From: Aureibaculum marinum
GTDB lineage: Bacteria; Bacteroidota; Bacteroidia; Flavobacteriales; Flavobacteriaceae
Assembly: GCF_003813905.1 (NCBI RefSeq)
Contig: NZ_RPFJ01000002.1
Coordinates: forward strand, 457,131-521,130
DNA: 64,000 bases
Reading direction: 5' to 3'
How positions within the stretch are numbered: position 1 is the first letter of the stretch; each line of letters starts with the position of its first letter. Under the pieces are notes generated by a model. That model searched no databases. It was given only the letters and a program-made list of their open reading frames with translations, and was not told the DNA's origin. This document shows, one piece after another, positions 20,287 through 31,138 of the stretch. The position numbers and the translations under genes are program-made.

Positions 20287-21234
20287 GTGAAGATACATCG
20301 GTCCATAAAAGAATTTACTGGAAAAGAAAATTCGTCAATTGTAACTATTGGTACTTTTGATGGTGTTCATATTGGACATCAAGAAATTATCAAAAATCTA
20401 GTTAAACAAAGTTTAAATAACGGAGGTAACTCTGTTATTCTTACTTTTTTTCCACATCCAAGAATGGTATTACAACAAGGGGTAGATTTAAAATTACTTA
20501 CAACATTATCTGAAAAAATTGCTCTTTTAGAAAAAACAGGATTAGATGTTTTAGTAATAGAACCTTTTACAAAAGAGTTTTCAAGATTAACAGCAGTTGA
20601 TTTTGTAAGAAATGTTTTAATTCAACAGTTAAAATTAAAAAAATTAGTTATTGGTTACGACCATCATTTTGGCAGAAACAGAGAAGGAAATTTTGAACAA
20701 TTACAACAATACGGAGAACTTTACAACTTTTCAGTTGAAGAAATTCCTGCACAAGACATTAAAAACATTGCAGTAAGCTCAACAAAAATACGTAATGCAC
20801 TTTTGGAAGGAGACATAAAAAAAGCTAATAGCTTTTTAGGGTATGAATATTTACTTACTGGCACTATTGTTCACGGAAAAGGTTTAGGAAAAAAATACAA
20901 TTACCCAACTATAAATATCAACATAAAAGAAGATTATAAACTAATACCCAAACCGGGTGTTTATATTGTAAAAACAAGGCTGAATAATAAGAATTTGTTT
21001 GGTATTATGAATATTGGCTTTCGCCCAACCATAAATGGCAAAAATCAAACTATAGAAGTACATTTACTTGATTTTAACGGTGACTTATACGGTAAAGACA
21101 TTTCAATTTCAATAGCATATCGTTTACGAGACGAACAAAAATTTGATTCATTAGAGCATTTATTCGCTCAAATTAAAAAAGACGAAACAACCACAAGAGC
21201 ATTGATTAAACAAGGGGAAATTTCTTTTAGTTAA
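20287..21234 (+). CDS. ribF: Bifunctional riboflavin kinase / FAD synthetase
   Basis: 315 residues. The N-terminal FMN adenylyltransferase domain has GTFDGVHIGH (22-31) and the SSTKIRNAL motif; the C-terminal riboflavin kinase domain has GKGLGKKYNYPTINI, GVYIV and MNIGFRPT. It makes FMN and then FAD in the cytoplasm. The start appears to be GTG, since the motifs sit at the usual distance from it. No FMN riboswitch is visible upstream. Confidence 0.96.
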   Translation: MKIHRSIKEFTGKENSSIVTIGTFDGVHIGHQEIIKNLVKQSLNNGGNSVILTFFPHPRMVLQQGVDLKLLTTLSEKIALLEKTGLDVLVIEPFTKEFSRLTAVDFVRNVLIQQLKLKKLVIGYDHHFGRNREGNFEQLQQYGELYNFSVEEIPAQDIKNIAVSSTKIRNALLEGDIKKANSFLGYEYLLTGTIVHGKGLGKKYNYPTININIKEDYKLIPKPGVYIVKTRLNNKNLFGIMNIGFRPTINGKNQTIEVHLLDFNGDLYGKDISISIAYRLRDEQKFDSLEHLFAQIKKDETTTRALIKQGEISFS

Positions 21235-21450
21235 TATAAACAAAAACTGATTCTGCTTTATTTTAAACACATCTAAACTCGCCTTTTACACCAAATAGCA
21301 GAAAGCAGCCATCTTAGTTTTTTCACTTTTATATTTCTTTATTTTTTTGAATCAAACTAGTTGTACCCTACATTAAAAACAACCTCGAATTCAATGAATA
21401 ATTCAAAATGATAAAAAAATCTTTTTTTTCAAAAATCTATTGACAATCGT

Positions 21451-21458
21451 TATCTTTG
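21451..21458 (+). promoter_or_regulatory. Putative -7 box (TATCTTTG) of serS
   Basis: Exact TAnnTTTG, ending 21 bases before the serS ATG. The 245-base stretch before serS holds no gene I can see and no T-box-like leader. Confidence 0.45.
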
Positions 21459-21479
21459 CTCACTTAATATAAAAAAATC

Positions 21480-22754
21480 ATGTTACAAGTAGCTTTTATT
21501 AGAGAACATAAAGACCGTGTTATAAAAGGATTAGAAAAAAGAAATTTTACTGATGCCAACAAAATAATTGAAGAAGTTTTAGCTGCTGATGAAAATCGCA
21601 AATCTATTCAAACTAAATTAGATCAAGTATTAGCGGAATCTAACAAACTCTCTAAAGAAATTGGATTTTTATTCAAATCTGGAGAGCAACAAAAAGCAAA
21701 CTTGTTAAAAGAAAAAACCAGTCAACTTAAAGAAAGTTCAAAGCAATTAAATGAACAGTTAACTGCTGCACAAAATGAATTAGACAATTTATTATATCAA
21801 ATACCAAATGTTCCTAATACATTAGTTCCCGAAGGGAAAGGAGAGGAAGATAATGAGGAAATTTTCAGAGAAGGAGATATTCCAAAATTACATGATAAAG
21901 CTTTACCTCACTGGGAATTAGCAAAAAAATATAACATTATAGACTTTGAGTTAGGTAATAAAATAACTGGAGCTGGTTTTCCTGTTTACAAAGGAAAAGG
22001 AGCAAAATTACAACGAGCATTAATTAATTATTTTTTAGACAAAAACACAGCTGTTGGTTATCAAGAAGTTCAAGTACCTTTATTGGTTAATGAATCTTCA
22101 GGATTTGGCACTGGACAATTGCCAGACAAAGAAGGACAGATGTATCATATTACAGGAGACAACTTATACTTAATTCCTACTGCAGAAGTACCTGTTACTA
22201 ATATTTATAGAGATGTATTATTAAAAGAAAGTGATTTTCCTATTTTACATACAGGTTACACACCTTGTTTTAGACGTGAAGCAGGTTCATATGGAGCTCA
22301 TGTAAGAGGTTTAAATAGATTACATCAATTTGATAAAGTAGAAATTGTACGAATTGAACACCCCGATAATTCTTATAAAGCTCTTGACGAGATGGTAAAT
22401 CACGTAAAAGACATACTTAAAGAATTAAAATTACCTTATAGAATTTTAAGATTATGTGGTGCAGATATAGGATTTACATCTGCTTTAACATACGATTTTG
22501 AAGTATTTTCTACAGCTCAAGACAGATGGTTAGAAATAAGTTCTGTTTCAAATTTTGAAACTTTTCAAGCCAATCGGTTAAAATTACGTTTTAAAAATTC
22601 AGCTGGAAAAAGTGAGTTGGCACACACATTAAATGGTAGTTCTTTAGCTTTACCTCGAGTTTTAGCCGGAATACTAGAAAATTATCAAACTGAAAATGGC
22701 ATAATAATACCTGAAGTGCTAAGAAAATATACAGGTTTTGATGTTATAGACTAA
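21480..22754 (+). CDS. serS: Seryl-tRNA synthetase
   Basis: 424 residues. The N-terminal long coiled-coil arm (about 30-110, rich in Lys/Glu/Gln) binds the tRNA-Ser variable arm. The class II core has motif 2 (PCFRREAGSYGAHVRGLNRLHQF) and motif 3 (LNGSSLALPRVLAGILENYQ). It charges tRNA-Ser with serine in the cytoplasm. A weak 7-bp hairpin (22752-22769) overlaps the stop. Confidence 0.98.
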   Translation: MLQVAFIREHKDRVIKGLEKRNFTDANKIIEEVLAADENRKSIQTKLDQVLAESNKLSKEIGFLFKSGEQQKANLLKEKTSQLKESSKQLNEQLTAAQNELDNLLYQIPNVPNTLVPEGKGEEDNEEIFREGDIPKLHDKALPHWELAKKYNIIDFELGNKITGAGFPVYKGKGAKLQRALINYFLDKNTAVGYQEVQVPLLVNESSGFGTGQLPDKEGQMYHITGDNLYLIPTAEVPVTNIYRDVLLKESDFPILHTGYTPCFRREAGSYGAHVRGLNRLHQFDKVEIVRIEHPDNSYKALDEMVNHVKDILKELKLPYRILRLCGADIGFTSALTYDFEVFSTAQDRWLEISSVSNFETFQANRLKLRFKNSAGKSELAHTLNGSSLALPRVLAGILENYQTENGIIIPEVLRKYTGFDVID

Positions 22755-22969
22755 ACTAAAAATAGTTTACAATCAGTCTTATTTTAATCACTTTTTTGCA
22801 ACGTAGATAAATGTAAAATACACTATTTATCATCAAACTTTTGGCGTAAAAGCATATACAGACATTTTATCTTTTTTATAAAAGAAATTAAAAACAGCTT
22901 TAATGCCTAGAAGATACTATTTTTCTGAAAAACAACAATTAAAAGTTTACATTATCTAAAAGACTTCAA

Positions 22970-23113
22970 CTAATTAGCCACCACTGCCCTTAATAACTTT
23001 TTATATCGTTGAACTTCTAATAGAGCATTAAAATAATCATTAATCTGACCATTTTTCATAAAGTTTGTAGCTCTTTCTTTAGCGATTTGTTGTCGATATT
23101 TTAACTCTTTCAT
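22970..23113 (-). CDS. Small basic protein, 47 aa
   Basis: A complete 47-residue frame, ATG to TAG, in the gap after serS. The product MKELKYRQQIAKERATNFMK continues with NGQINDYFNALLEVQRYKKL and ends LRAVVAN. It looks like a real protein: helical, charged, no signal peptide, with sensible codon use, and the frame fills an otherwise empty 480-base gap. I recall similar short hypothetical proteins in other Flavobacteriaceae, but cannot verify that. Function unknown; it might bind nucleic acid or a protein partner. Confidence 0.65.
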   Translation of the reverse strand: MKELKYRQQIAKERATNFMKNGQINDYFNALLEVQRYKKLLRAVVAN

Positions 23114-23224
23114 GATAAAAAATTAATTGTTTTTAACACTATGTCAATCATTATGCCAAAATACAAATTGGGTTAAGTAATTTTTATCTCATGTAAAATT
23201 TCAATTAGTTAAAACTTCTTTTAT

Positions 23225-23232
23225 TACCTTTG
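23225..23232 (+). promoter_or_regulatory. Putative -7 box (TACCTTTG) of the TPR-DUF4286-rsmA-mgtE operon
   Basis: Exact TAnnTTTG. Transcription would begin near 23238, at or after the first ATG (23237), so it decides in favour of the start at 23273. Confidence 0.45.
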
Positions 23233-23272
23233 ATGCATGTGCCAAAAATTTTTCGACATAAGTTATAACGAC

Positions 23273-25057
23273 ATGCAATATAAAATTATTGTATTCTTTT
23301 TTTTAATCTCTTCAATAGCTATTGCTCAAAATGCAAGTTTAGGAAATATGTATTTTGAACGAGGGGATTATGTTCAAGCGGCATCAATATATAAGAAGTT
23401 GTATCAAAAAAATGATGTAAGACAAGATTATTTTAAACGATTACTTTCTTGCTATCAAAAAACTGAAAACTTTGATGATGCCACAAAACTGTTAAACCTA
23501 CATCTTAAAAAATACAGAAGACAGCACAATCTTTTGGTTGAAATTGGGTACAACCTAGAGCTTCAAAAGAAAAAAGAAGAAGCTATTACATATTATCAAA
23601 AAGCACTAGAAATTATAGAAAACGATCCTTTTCAAGGAAGTATTATTGGGCGTGCTTTTGAAGAAAATCATCTTATAGATTATGCACTACAAGCTTACCA
23701 AAGAGCTATGAAATTAAATCCTAAATTAAATTTCGATATGAATGTTGCCTTCCTTTATGGAGAAAAGGCAGATGTAGAAAATATGTTTAATAGCTATCTA
23801 AATATGATAGAAAAAAACGAACAGTACTATTCAATAGTTCAACGATATACAGGTAGATTTATAACAGATGATAGTGAATCTGAAAACAATAAACTTTTTA
23901 AAAAACTACTTTTAAAAAGATTACAACTAAACCCTAATAATGCATGGAATAAATTGCTCAGTTGGTTATACATGCAAGAAAAAGAATACAATAAAGCATT
24001 AATTCAAGAAAAAGCAGTTTACCGAAGAAATGGTGAAGATTTATCAAGAATTGCCGATGTAGGTAACATCGCTTTTACAGCTAAAGACTACACCACTACC
24101 AATGCCGCGTTTAGTTATATTTTCGAAAACACACAAGACCATAGTATCATTTTAAATGCAGAATATTATCTATTAAATGTTGCAATAAAAACAGCATCTT
24201 CAAAAAAAGAAATTGAAAATATAGAACAAAAATTTGAAGAGTTATTTAATAAATATGGCTACAGCAATTCAACCCTAGATTTACAAATGGCCTATGCCGA
24301 TTTTTTAACTTTCACAAAAGACAAACCCGAAAAAGCTATTGATATTTTAAAAGAAGCTTTAACACAGACTACTTCTAATTACCAACATGGAGACATAAAA
24401 TTAAAACTAGGAGATGTGTTGGTTTACTCCAATAAATTTAACCAAGCTTTGATAAATTACTCTCAAGTACAAACAAGTTTAAAAAACAGTTCGTTAGCTC
24501 AAACAGCTCGTTTTAAAGTAGCTCAGACCTCTTATTTTAAAGGAGATTTTAAGTGGGCTTTATCACAACTTAAAGTTTTAAAAAAATCGACCTCACAATT
24601 AATAGCCAATGATGCCTTAAAATTGTATTTATTAATTTCCAATAATATTATCGGGGACACTTTACATACCTCTTTAAAAATGTATGCCAAAGCTGATGTA
24701 TTAGCTTATCAAAATAAAACCGAAGCCGCTATTGACACTTTAAATTTAGTTTTAAAAAAATTTAAAGGAAGTATTATCGAAAATGAAGCATTATTTAAAC
24801 AAGCTGAACTCTATACTAAAACAAATAAGTATACTTTAGCTGAAAATAATTATCTGAAAATAATTGAAAATGATGCTACAGGTATTTTAGTAGACAATTG
24901 CTATTTTAATTTAGCAGAATTGTATAAAAATTATCTTGGCGACAATGATAAAGCCAAAGAAATGTATCAAAAGATTATTTTTGAATTCCCAAATAGTATA
25001 TTTCTGGTAGAAGCCAGAAAAGAATTTAGAAAATTAAGAGGCGATATAATTAATTAA
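23273..25057 (+). CDS. Exported tetratricopeptide-repeat protein
   Basis: 594 residues from the ATG at 23273, where MQYKIIVFFFLISSIAIAQ is a clean signal peptide. The rest is a chain of TPR-like helix pairs, e.g. ERGDYVQAASIYKKLYQKN, KKEEAITYYQKALEI, NDKAKEMYQKIIFEFP. It should be a periplasmic scaffold; a role in envelope assembly is only a guess. It heads an operon with DUF4286, rsmA and mgtE, with a 41-base gap to the next gene. Confidence 0.85.
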   Translation: MQYKIIVFFFLISSIAIAQNASLGNMYFERGDYVQAASIYKKLYQKNDVRQDYFKRLLSCYQKTENFDDATKLLNLHLKKYRRQHNLLVEIGYNLELQKKKEEAITYYQKALEIIENDPFQGSIIGRAFEENHLIDYALQAYQRAMKLNPKLNFDMNVAFLYGEKADVENMFNSYLNMIEKNEQYYSIVQRYTGRFITDDSESENNKLFKKLLLKRLQLNPNNAWNKLLSWLYMQEKEYNKALIQEKAVYRRNGEDLSRIADVGNIAFTAKDYTTTNAAFSYIFENTQDHSIILNAEYYLLNVAIKTASSKKEIENIEQKFEELFNKYGYSNSTLDLQMAYADFLTFTKDKPEKAIDILKEALTQTTSNYQHGDIKLKLGDVLVYSNKFNQALINYSQVQTSLKNSSLAQTARFKVAQTSYFKGDFKWALSQLKVLKKSTSQLIANDALKLYLLISNNIIGDTLHTSLKMYAKADVLAYQNKTEAAIDTLNLVLKKFKGSIIENEALFKQAELYTKTNKYTLAENNYLKIIENDATGILVDNCYFNLAELYKNYLGDNDKAKEMYQKIIFEFPNSIFLVEARKEFRKLRGDIIN

Positions 25058-25098
25058 AATTAATAAACCTTAAAACAGAATAAATTACAATATTAAAA

Positions 25099-25428
25099 AT
25101 GTACATATACAACGTAACTGTTAATATAGACGCTTCTGTTGAACAAGAATGGCTCAATTGGATGCAAAACACACATATTCCAGAAATGTTAGAAACAGGT
25201 AAATTTTTTGAAGCAAAAATGTGCCAAGTAATGGTAGAGGAAGATATGGGAGGCGTAACCTATTCCATACAATACACAAGTAAAAACAAAGAAACTTTAG
25301 AAAAATATTACTCTGAAAATGCTGACGAATTAAGACAAAAAGCTTTAAAATCTTTTGGAGATAAGTTTGTCTCCTTCAGAACAGAATTAAAAGTAGTTAA
25401 CCATGTAAAGAATTTTATAAAATCGTAA
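25099..25428 (+). CDS. DUF4286 family protein
   Basis: 109 residues, a ferredoxin-like alpha/beta-barrel fold as in DUF4286: MYIYNVTVNIDASVEQEWLNWM, THIPEMLETGKFFEAKMCQV, SIQYTSKNKETLEKYY. Members are cytoplasmic and often sit before rsmA in Flavobacteriaceae, as here (9-base gap). The function is unknown. Confidence 0.9.
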   Translation: MYIYNVTVNIDASVEQEWLNWMQNTHIPEMLETGKFFEAKMCQVMVEEDMGGVTYSIQYTSKNKETLEKYYSENADELRQKALKSFGDKFVSFRTELKVVNHVKNFIKS

Positions 25429-25437
25429 AATGAATTA

Positions 25438-26214
25438 ATGTCAGTAAAAGCAAAAAAACATTTAGGTCAACACTTTTTAAAAGATGAAAATATAGCGAAA
25501 AAAATCGCAGAGACTCTCACAGAAAAAAATTACGATACCGTATTAGAAATAGGCCCTGGAATGGGAGTATTAACAAAGTATTTATTACAACAAAAGTATA
25601 CAACTTATGTAATTGAAATTGACATAGAATCAGTAGCTTATTTAAAAAAACACTATCTTAATTTAACCGAAAGAATTATTTCAGAAGATTTTTTAAAAAT
25701 AAATCTAAATACTATTTTTAATGATAAACAAATTGCTATTATTGGCAATTTTCCTTACAACATTTCCTCACAAATTATTTTTAAAGCCATAGAAAACAGA
25801 AATAAAGTTCCTGAATTATGCGGTATGTTTCAAAAGGAAGTTGCTCAAAGAATTGCCGCCCAGCCAGGAAGTAAAAGTTTTGGAATTATTTCAGTTTTAA
25901 CGCAAGCATTTTATGATGCAGAATATTTATTCACTGTACCTCCATCCGTTTTTATCCCACCTCCAAAGGTAGACTCAGGAGTTATTCGATTAATACGTAA
26001 AGAAAATTTCAATCTTTCTGTTGATGAAAAATTATTCTTTAAGGTTGTAAAAACTGCTTTCAATCAGCGTAGAAAAACTATTAGAAATAGTTTAAAAATT
26101 TTCAATTTATCAGATAAATTAAAAGAAGATACTATATTTGCCAAACGCCCCGAACAATTATCTGTTAAAGAGTTTATAAACCTTACTAAAAGCATAGCAA
26201 ACGATGCCATTTGA
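25438..26214 (+). CDS. rsmA: 16S rRNA dimethyladenosine transferase
   Basis: 258 residues. KsgA/RsmA methylates two adjacent adenosines near the 3' end of 16S rRNA, a late step of 30S assembly. It has the N-terminal [21 protein letters not shown] motif [13 protein letters not shown] and the catalytic [10 protein letters not shown] (N-x-P-Y type). The end overlaps the mgtE start by 11 bases, suggesting coupled translation. Confidence 0.97.
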   Translation: MSVKAKKHLGQHFLKDENIAKKIAETLTEKNYDTVLEIGPGMGVLTKYLLQQKYTTYVIEIDIESVAYLKKHYLNLTERIISEDFLKINLNTIFNDKQIAIIGNFPYNISSQIIFKAIENRNKVPELCGMFQKEVAQRIAAQPGSKSFGIISVLTQAFYDAEYLFTVPPSVFIPPPKVDSGVIRLIRKENFNLSVDEKLFFKVVKTAFNQRRKTIRNSLKIFNLSDKLKEDTIFAKRPEQLSVKEFINLTKSIANDAI

Positions 26215-27553
26215 AATTACAGAACAATTAATAGAGCAAATTACTGGACTTATCTTAAACCAAGATGATGAAGCTCTTTTAAAACTGTTAGAAAATGAAC
26301 ATCATGCCGATATTGCAGAGGTTTTAGAAGACCTTAATCTCGAAGAAGCGACATATATAATTAAGTTACTTGACAGTGACTTAACCTCTGAAATTTTAAT
26401 GGAAATGGATGAGGATGATCGTGAAAAAATATTACAAAATTTATCTGAAAAAGAAATTGCTAAAGAACTTGATGAATTAGATACTGATGATGCGGCAGAT
26501 ATGATAGCCGAATTACCAGAAGACCGTCAGCAAAAAGTAATTTCAAACATAGAAGATAAAGAGCATAAAGCTGACATCCAAGAGTTATTAAAATATGACG
26601 AAAATTCTGCTGGTGGATTAATGGCTAAAGAATTGGTTAAAGTATACGATAACTGGAATGTCTTAAAATGCGTTAGAGAAATGCGTGCACAAGCAGAATT
26701 TGTAACTCGTGTACATTCTATTTATGTGGTTAATGAAAACAATCAATTGGAAGGGAGGTTATCTTTAAAAGATTTATTAACTACTTCAACAAAAACTCCA
26801 ATTTCTGAAGTTTATATTCCAAAAGTAGATTATGTAAATGTACATGATAGTGCCGAAGATGTAGCTCGTGTAATGCAAAAATATGATTTGGAAGCCATTC
26901 CTGTCGTAGACGATAATATGCATTTATTAGGAAGAATTACAATTGATGACATTGTTGATGTTATTAAAGAAGAAGCTGATAAAGATTATCAAATGGCGGC
27001 TGGTATATCTCAAGATATTGAAGCTGATGATACCCTTTGGCAACACTCAAGAGCGAGACTCCCTTGGCTATTTTTAGGCTTGTTTGGTGGTGTTGGAGCA
27101 GCTGCCATAATGGGAGGCTTTGAAGAAATGATAAACAAACATGCCGTTTTATTCTTTTTTACTCCACTAATTGGAGCTATGGCTGGAAATGTAGGAGTAC
27201 AAGCTTCGGCAATTATCGTTCAAAGTATTGCCAATAGCGATTTAAAAGGAAGTATAGCAAATAGACTATTTAAAGAATTTTCTTTGGCTATGGTAAACGG
27301 ACTGGCATTATCTATTATATTGTTTAGTTTTACTTGGTTTTGGAAAAAAGAAATATTAACATCATTAGCCATATCTATCTCGTTATTTGTAGTAATTATA
27401 GTTGCCGGAATCATAGGTACATTTATTCCATTATTTCTTCACAAACAAAAAATAGATCCTGCAATTGCCACAGGTCCATTTATTACCACAAGCAATGATA
27501 TTTTTGGAATTCTAATTTACTTTTCAATTGCCAAAATGCTTTTGGGCATTTAA
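26204..27553 (+). CDS. mgtE: Magnesium transporter MgtE
   Basis: 449 residues. The acidic N-domain (about 1-130, superhelical), two CBS domains (about 135-255) that sense intracellular Mg, a connecting helix, and five transmembrane helices (about 285-449) including the pore segments [17 protein letters not shown] and [13 protein letters not shown]. It admits Mg2+ and closes when Mg2+ is high. Last gene of the operon. Confidence 0.96.
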   Translation: MPFEITEQLIEQITGLILNQDDEALLKLLENEHHADIAEVLEDLNLEEATYIIKLLDSDLTSEILMEMDEDDREKILQNLSEKEIAKELDELDTDDAADMIAELPEDRQQKVISNIEDKEHKADIQELLKYDENSAGGLMAKELVKVYDNWNVLKCVREMRAQAEFVTRVHSIYVVNENNQLEGRLSLKDLLTTSTKTPISEVYIPKVDYVNVHDSAEDVARVMQKYDLEAIPVVDDNMHLLGRITIDDIVDVIKEEADKDYQMAAGISQDIEADDTLWQHSRARLPWLFLGLFGGVGAAAIMGGFEEMINKHAVLFFFTPLIGAMAGNVGVQASAIIVQSIANSDLKGSIANRLFKEFSLAMVNGLALSIILFSFTWFWKKEILTSLAISISLFVVIIVAGIIGTFIPLFLHKQKIDPAIATGPFITTSNDIFGILIYFSIAKMLLGI

Positions 27554-27555
27554 CT

Positions 27556-27765
27556 CTAATTAGTAAACAAATCAAATATATTACTTAACGCACTAGTTTT
27601 TGCTTTATAAAATTCGGTATACGAACATTTTTCGCATGTTACTGAGGTATATTTCTGATTTTGAACATCGAATATTTTACTTAAGGTACCTCCTGTACCT
27701 CGCAGTTGACCAATTTTATACGTCTTATTATTACATTTAGGGCATGTATATTTTAAATTTTGCAT
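27556..27765 (-). CDS. Zinc-ribbon protein, 69 aa
   Basis: 69 residues with two CxxC knuckles: CPKC (9-12) and CEKC (44-47), separated by a Gly-rich segment GQLRGTGGTLSKIFDV. It resembles small nucleic-acid-binding zinc-ribbon proteins found widely in bacteria; function unknown. It is convergent with mgtE (2-base gap) and divergent from glnS. Confidence 0.85.
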   Translation of the reverse strand: MQNLKYTCPKCNNKTYKIGQLRGTGGTLSKIFDVQNQKYTSVTCEKCSYTEFYKAKTSALSNIFDLFTN

Positions 27766-27859
27766 TATTTTTTTAGTTTTGTTTTAATATATAAATATTA
27801 GTAGTAAAAAATAACAAAATGTTACAACAATCAACGCTCTTCACTATTAATATTTTACC

Positions 27860-27867
27860 TATTTTTG
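27860..27867 (+). promoter_or_regulatory. Putative -7 box (TATTTTTG) of glnS
   Basis: Exact TAnnTTTG, 24 bases before the ATG at 27892. It overlaps an upstream alternative start (27865), which it therefore argues against. Confidence 0.45.
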
Positions 27868-27891
27868 TACGCTATTCCAAACAAATTATTA

Positions 27892-29580
27892 ATGTCTGAA
27901 GAAAAAAAATCACTTAACTTTTTAGAGCAAATTATAGAAGAGGATTTGGCAAATGGTCTTAGTAGAGACAAATTGCGTTTTCGATTTCCACCAGAACCAA
28001 ATGGATATTTACACATTGGTCATGCGGCATCAATTTGCTTAAATTTTGGATTGGGATTAAAATATAATGCCCCAGTTAATTTACGTTTTGATGATACCAA
28101 TCCTGCTAAAGAAGAACAAGAATATGTAGATGCCATTAAGAAAGACATCCAATGGCTAGGGTTTAAATGGGCAAATGAATTATACTCATCTGATTATTTT
28201 CAACAATTATATGATTGGGCTATTCAGTTAATAAAAAAAGGATTAGCTTATGTAGACGACCAATCCTCTTCTGAAATTGCAGCCCAAAAAGGAACTCCTA
28301 CCGAAGCAGGTACTAATAGTCCGAATAGAGATCGGTCTATTGAAGAAAATTTGGAACTGTTTGAAAAAATGAAGAATGGAGAATTTCCTGAAGGTTCTCA
28401 TGTACTACGTGCTAAAATAGATATGGCATCGCCAAATATGCACATGAGAGATCCAATTTTATATCGTATTCTCAATAAAGAACATCATAGAACTGGAAAT
28501 ACCTGGAACATATACCCTATGTACGATTGGACTCATGGAGAATCTGATTATATTGAACAAATTTCACACTCAATATGCACATTAGAATTTAAGAGTCACC
28601 GTGAATTATATGATTGGTATTTAGATCAAGTATATTCTGGTAAAGACTTACGTCCAAAACAACGTGAATTTGCACGCCGTAATTTGAGCTATACAGTAAT
28701 GAGTAAGCGAAAGCTATTACAACTGGTAGAAGAAGGATATGTAAATGGCTGGGACGACCCAAGAATGCCTACAATTTCTGGATTGCGAAGAAGAGGTTAT
28801 ACTCCTAAATCAATCATAAAATTTAGTGAAGTTGCAGGAATTTCAAAGCGTGATAATGTTACTGATGTTGCCTTATTAGAGTTTTGTATTAAAGATGATT
28901 TAAATAAAACTGCACCGCGTGTTATGGCAGTTTTAAATCCTGTAAAATTGGTTATAACTAACTTTCCTGAAGGTAAAGAAGAATGGTTAGAAGCAGAAAA
29001 CAATCCTGAAGATGAAAATGCAGGCTCTAGAAAAGTTCCTTTTTCAAGAGAAATTTACATTGAAAAAGAAGATTTTAGAGAAGAGGCCAATAAAAAATTC
29101 TTTCGATTAAAATTAGGTAAAGAAGTACGATTAAAAAATGCTTATATTATTAAGGCTGAATCTGTTATAAAAGATGAAAATGGTGAAATAACCGAAATAC
29201 ATTGTACTTATGATCCTTTAAGCAGAAGCGGTAGTGGTACAGAAGAGAGCAAACGTAAAATTAAAGGTACTTTACATTGGGTTTCTATAGCACATGCTGT
29301 GAAAGCTGAAGTACGTTTATACGACAGATTATTTAGCGATGAAGCTCCTGACAATCATAAAGACAAAGATTTTAAAGAATTTATAAACCCAAATTCTTTA
29401 GAAATAATTGATAATGCCTATGTAGAACCAAGTCTTAAAGAAGCTAACATTGGAGATAAATTCCAGTTTCAACGCTTAGGTTATTTCTGTGTTGATACAG
29501 ATAGCTCCACTGAAAATTTAGTCTTTAACAGAACGGTACCTTTACGAGATAGCTGGGCAAAAATTGAGAAAAAAAACTAA
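27892..29580 (+). CDS. glnS: Glutaminyl-tRNA synthetase
   Basis: 562 residues from the ATG at 27892 ([15 protein letters not shown]). Class I signature HIGH (41-44) and the KMSKS counterpart MSKRK (270-274). The anticodon-binding beta-barrels at the C-terminus include [27 protein letters not shown], diagnostic of GlnRS rather than GluRS. It charges tRNA-Gln directly, so the organism need not use the amidotransferase route for this tRNA. The next gene starts 15 bases on. Confidence 0.97.
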   Translation: MSEEKKSLNFLEQIIEEDLANGLSRDKLRFRFPPEPNGYLHIGHAASICLNFGLGLKYNAPVNLRFDDTNPAKEEQEYVDAIKKDIQWLGFKWANELYSSDYFQQLYDWAIQLIKKGLAYVDDQSSSEIAAQKGTPTEAGTNSPNRDRSIEENLELFEKMKNGEFPEGSHVLRAKIDMASPNMHMRDPILYRILNKEHHRTGNTWNIYPMYDWTHGESDYIEQISHSICTLEFKSHRELYDWYLDQVYSGKDLRPKQREFARRNLSYTVMSKRKLLQLVEEGYVNGWDDPRMPTISGLRRRGYTPKSIIKFSEVAGISKRDNVTDVALLEFCIKDDLNKTAPRVMAVLNPVKLVITNFPEGKEEWLEAENNPEDENAGSRKVPFSREIYIEKEDFREEANKKFFRLKLGKEVRLKNAYIIKAESVIKDENGEITEIHCTYDPLSRSGSGTEESKRKIKGTLHWVSIAHAVKAEVRLYDRLFSDEAPDNHKDKDFKEFINPNSLEIIDNAYVEPSLKEANIGDKFQFQRLGYFCVDTDSSTENLVFNRTVPLRDSWAKIEKKN

Positions 29581-29595
29581 GACTTTACATCTATT

Positions 29596-30573
29596 TTGAA
29601 AATAGTAGAACGAATAAAACTTCCAATAAAATCAGAAATGGAATTCTTTGAACAAAAATTCAAAGCTTCTATGATTTCTAATGTTCCATTATTAAACAGA
29701 ATAACCCATTTTATAATCCGCCGAAAAGGGAAACAAATGCGTCCTATGTTTGTATTCTTAGTTGCAAAAATGGTTTCAGGAGGTAAAGTTAATGATCGCA
29801 CTTACCGTGGAGCTTCTTGTATTGAGCTAATACACACAGCAACTTTAGTTCATGATGATGTTGTTGATGATAGTAATCGACGTCGAGGATTTTTCTCTAT
29901 AAATGCATTATGGAAAAATAAAATTGCCGTTTTAGTTGGTGATTTTTTACTTTCTAAAGGAGTTTTGCTTTCAATAGATCATAGTGATTTTGACATTTTA
30001 AAACTCATTTCTGTAGCAGTACGTGAAATGAGTGAAGGTGAATTATTACAGATAGAAAAAGCAAGAAAATTAGACATTACTGAAGAAGTTTATTTTGAAA
30101 TTATTCGTCAAAAAACAGCAACATTAATTGCTGCTTGTTGTGGTATTGGTGCTGCCTCTGTAAATTCGACACAAGAAGAAGTTGAAAAAATGAGAAAATT
30201 TGGAGAATACATAGGCATCGCATTTCAAATAAAAGATGATCTTTTTGATTATTCAGATGGTAAAATTGGTAAACCCACAGGTATTGACATTAAAGAACGC
30301 AAAATGACATTACCTTTAATTTACACACTAAATAACTGCTCTGAGAAAAATAAGAAATGGCTTATCAATTCGATAAAGAATAAAAATAAAGATAAAAATC
30401 GTGTAAATCAGATTATTGATTTTGTTAAAGATAATGGCGGCATTGAATATACTATTGAAAAAATGCAAACCTACCACGACAAGGCAATGACCATCTTAAA
30501 CTCTTATCCTGATTCTGCTTATAAAAATTCATTAACAGAAATGGTTAACTATGTTATTAAGAGAAAAATTTAA
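29596..30573 (+). CDS. Polyprenyl diphosphate synthase (octaprenyl type)
   Basis: 325-residue all-trans prenyltransferase. It has FARM HDDVVDDSNRRR (Asp87, 88, 91) and SARM KDDLFDYSD. It elongates FPP with IPP, most likely for the menaquinone side chain. The start is TTG: MKIVERIKLPI resembles the N-terminus I recall for flavobacterial homologues, whereas the next ATG (29638) would remove it. The gene follows glnS by 15 bases and is likely cotranscribed. Confidence 0.93.
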   Translation: MKIVERIKLPIKSEMEFFEQKFKASMISNVPLLNRITHFIIRRKGKQMRPMFVFLVAKMVSGGKVNDRTYRGASCIELIHTATLVHDDVVDDSNRRRGFFSINALWKNKIAVLVGDFLLSKGVLLSIDHSDFDILKLISVAVREMSEGELLQIEKARKLDITEEVYFEIIRQKTATLIAACCGIGAASVNSTQEEVEKMRKFGEYIGIAFQIKDDLFDYSDGKIGKPTGIDIKERKMTLPLIYTLNNCSEKNKKWLINSIKNKNKDKNRVNQIIDFVKDNGGIEYTIEKMQTYHDKAMTILNSYPDSAYKNSLTEMVNYVIKRKI

Positions 30574-30609
30574 TAAAAAGAAACTTAAATTTTAAAGGTA
30601 ATTCTATTC

Positions 30610-31125
30610 TCAAACACCTTCATTTACATTACTTACAAAAAGTTGCCACCTTTTTTGCCTATGTTCATAAAAAGATTTAGCCCAATAGGAGACAAAGCTA
30701 GTAAGTATACCTGCATACAACTCAATTTTATCAGTATATCTAATTCTATTCTCATCAATTTTTTCAATAAAAATTTTATGATTCCATAGTTTAACAATAG
30801 CATCATTTTCTTTTGTTACTATGGTAAACTTTTTTGAATCAATTTTAGAAAATGTAATAGTGTGAATTCCTCCAAAAGGAATAAATCCATACAACAACAT
30901 TTTAGTTTTTACAGACAGCCCTTCTTTCCAATAAGTTGGAAATTTAATAGTAATAGGTTTAAATTTTACTTTGCCTTTACAGATAAATTCAAGGAGAGCA
31001 CTTTTTTGAACCTCATGCCATGCTTCATTAATATTTATATGGAACACAGAAGAAACTATTAAGTTTCTGGCTGTTATTTTATTTCCTCTATAATTAATTT
31101 TAACCTTTTCAATTTTTGAATCCAT
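30610..31125 (-). CDS. SRPBCC-like (START-type) protein
   Basis: 171 residues from the ATG at 31125, 13 bases after the sigma factor gene; earlier ATGs lie inside sigZ and add no recognisable sequence. The fold signs are VSSVFHININEAWHEVQ, FGGIHTITFSKID, VKLWNHKIFIEKI, RYTDKIELYAGILT and FYEHRQKRWQ. These fit the hydrophobic-ligand-binding SRPBCC superfamily. It forms an apparent operon with the SigZ-like factor and the Cys-rich peptide. The ligand is unknown. Confidence 0.7.
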   Translation of the reverse strand: MDSKIEKVKINYRGNKITARNLIVSSVFHININEAWHEVQKSALLEFICKGKVKFKPITIKFPTYWKEGLSVKTKMLLYGFIPFGGIHTITFSKIDSKKFTIVTKENDAIVKLWNHKIFIEKIDENRIRYTDKIELYAGILTSFVSYWAKSFYEHRQKRWQLFVSNVNEGV

Positions 31126-31138
31126 ACCATTATTAAAC

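Noticed and set aside
21235..21479. Possible T-box or other leader RNA before serS
   Set aside because: No specifier-like stem or conserved T-box sequence visible; T-boxes are not expected in this group.
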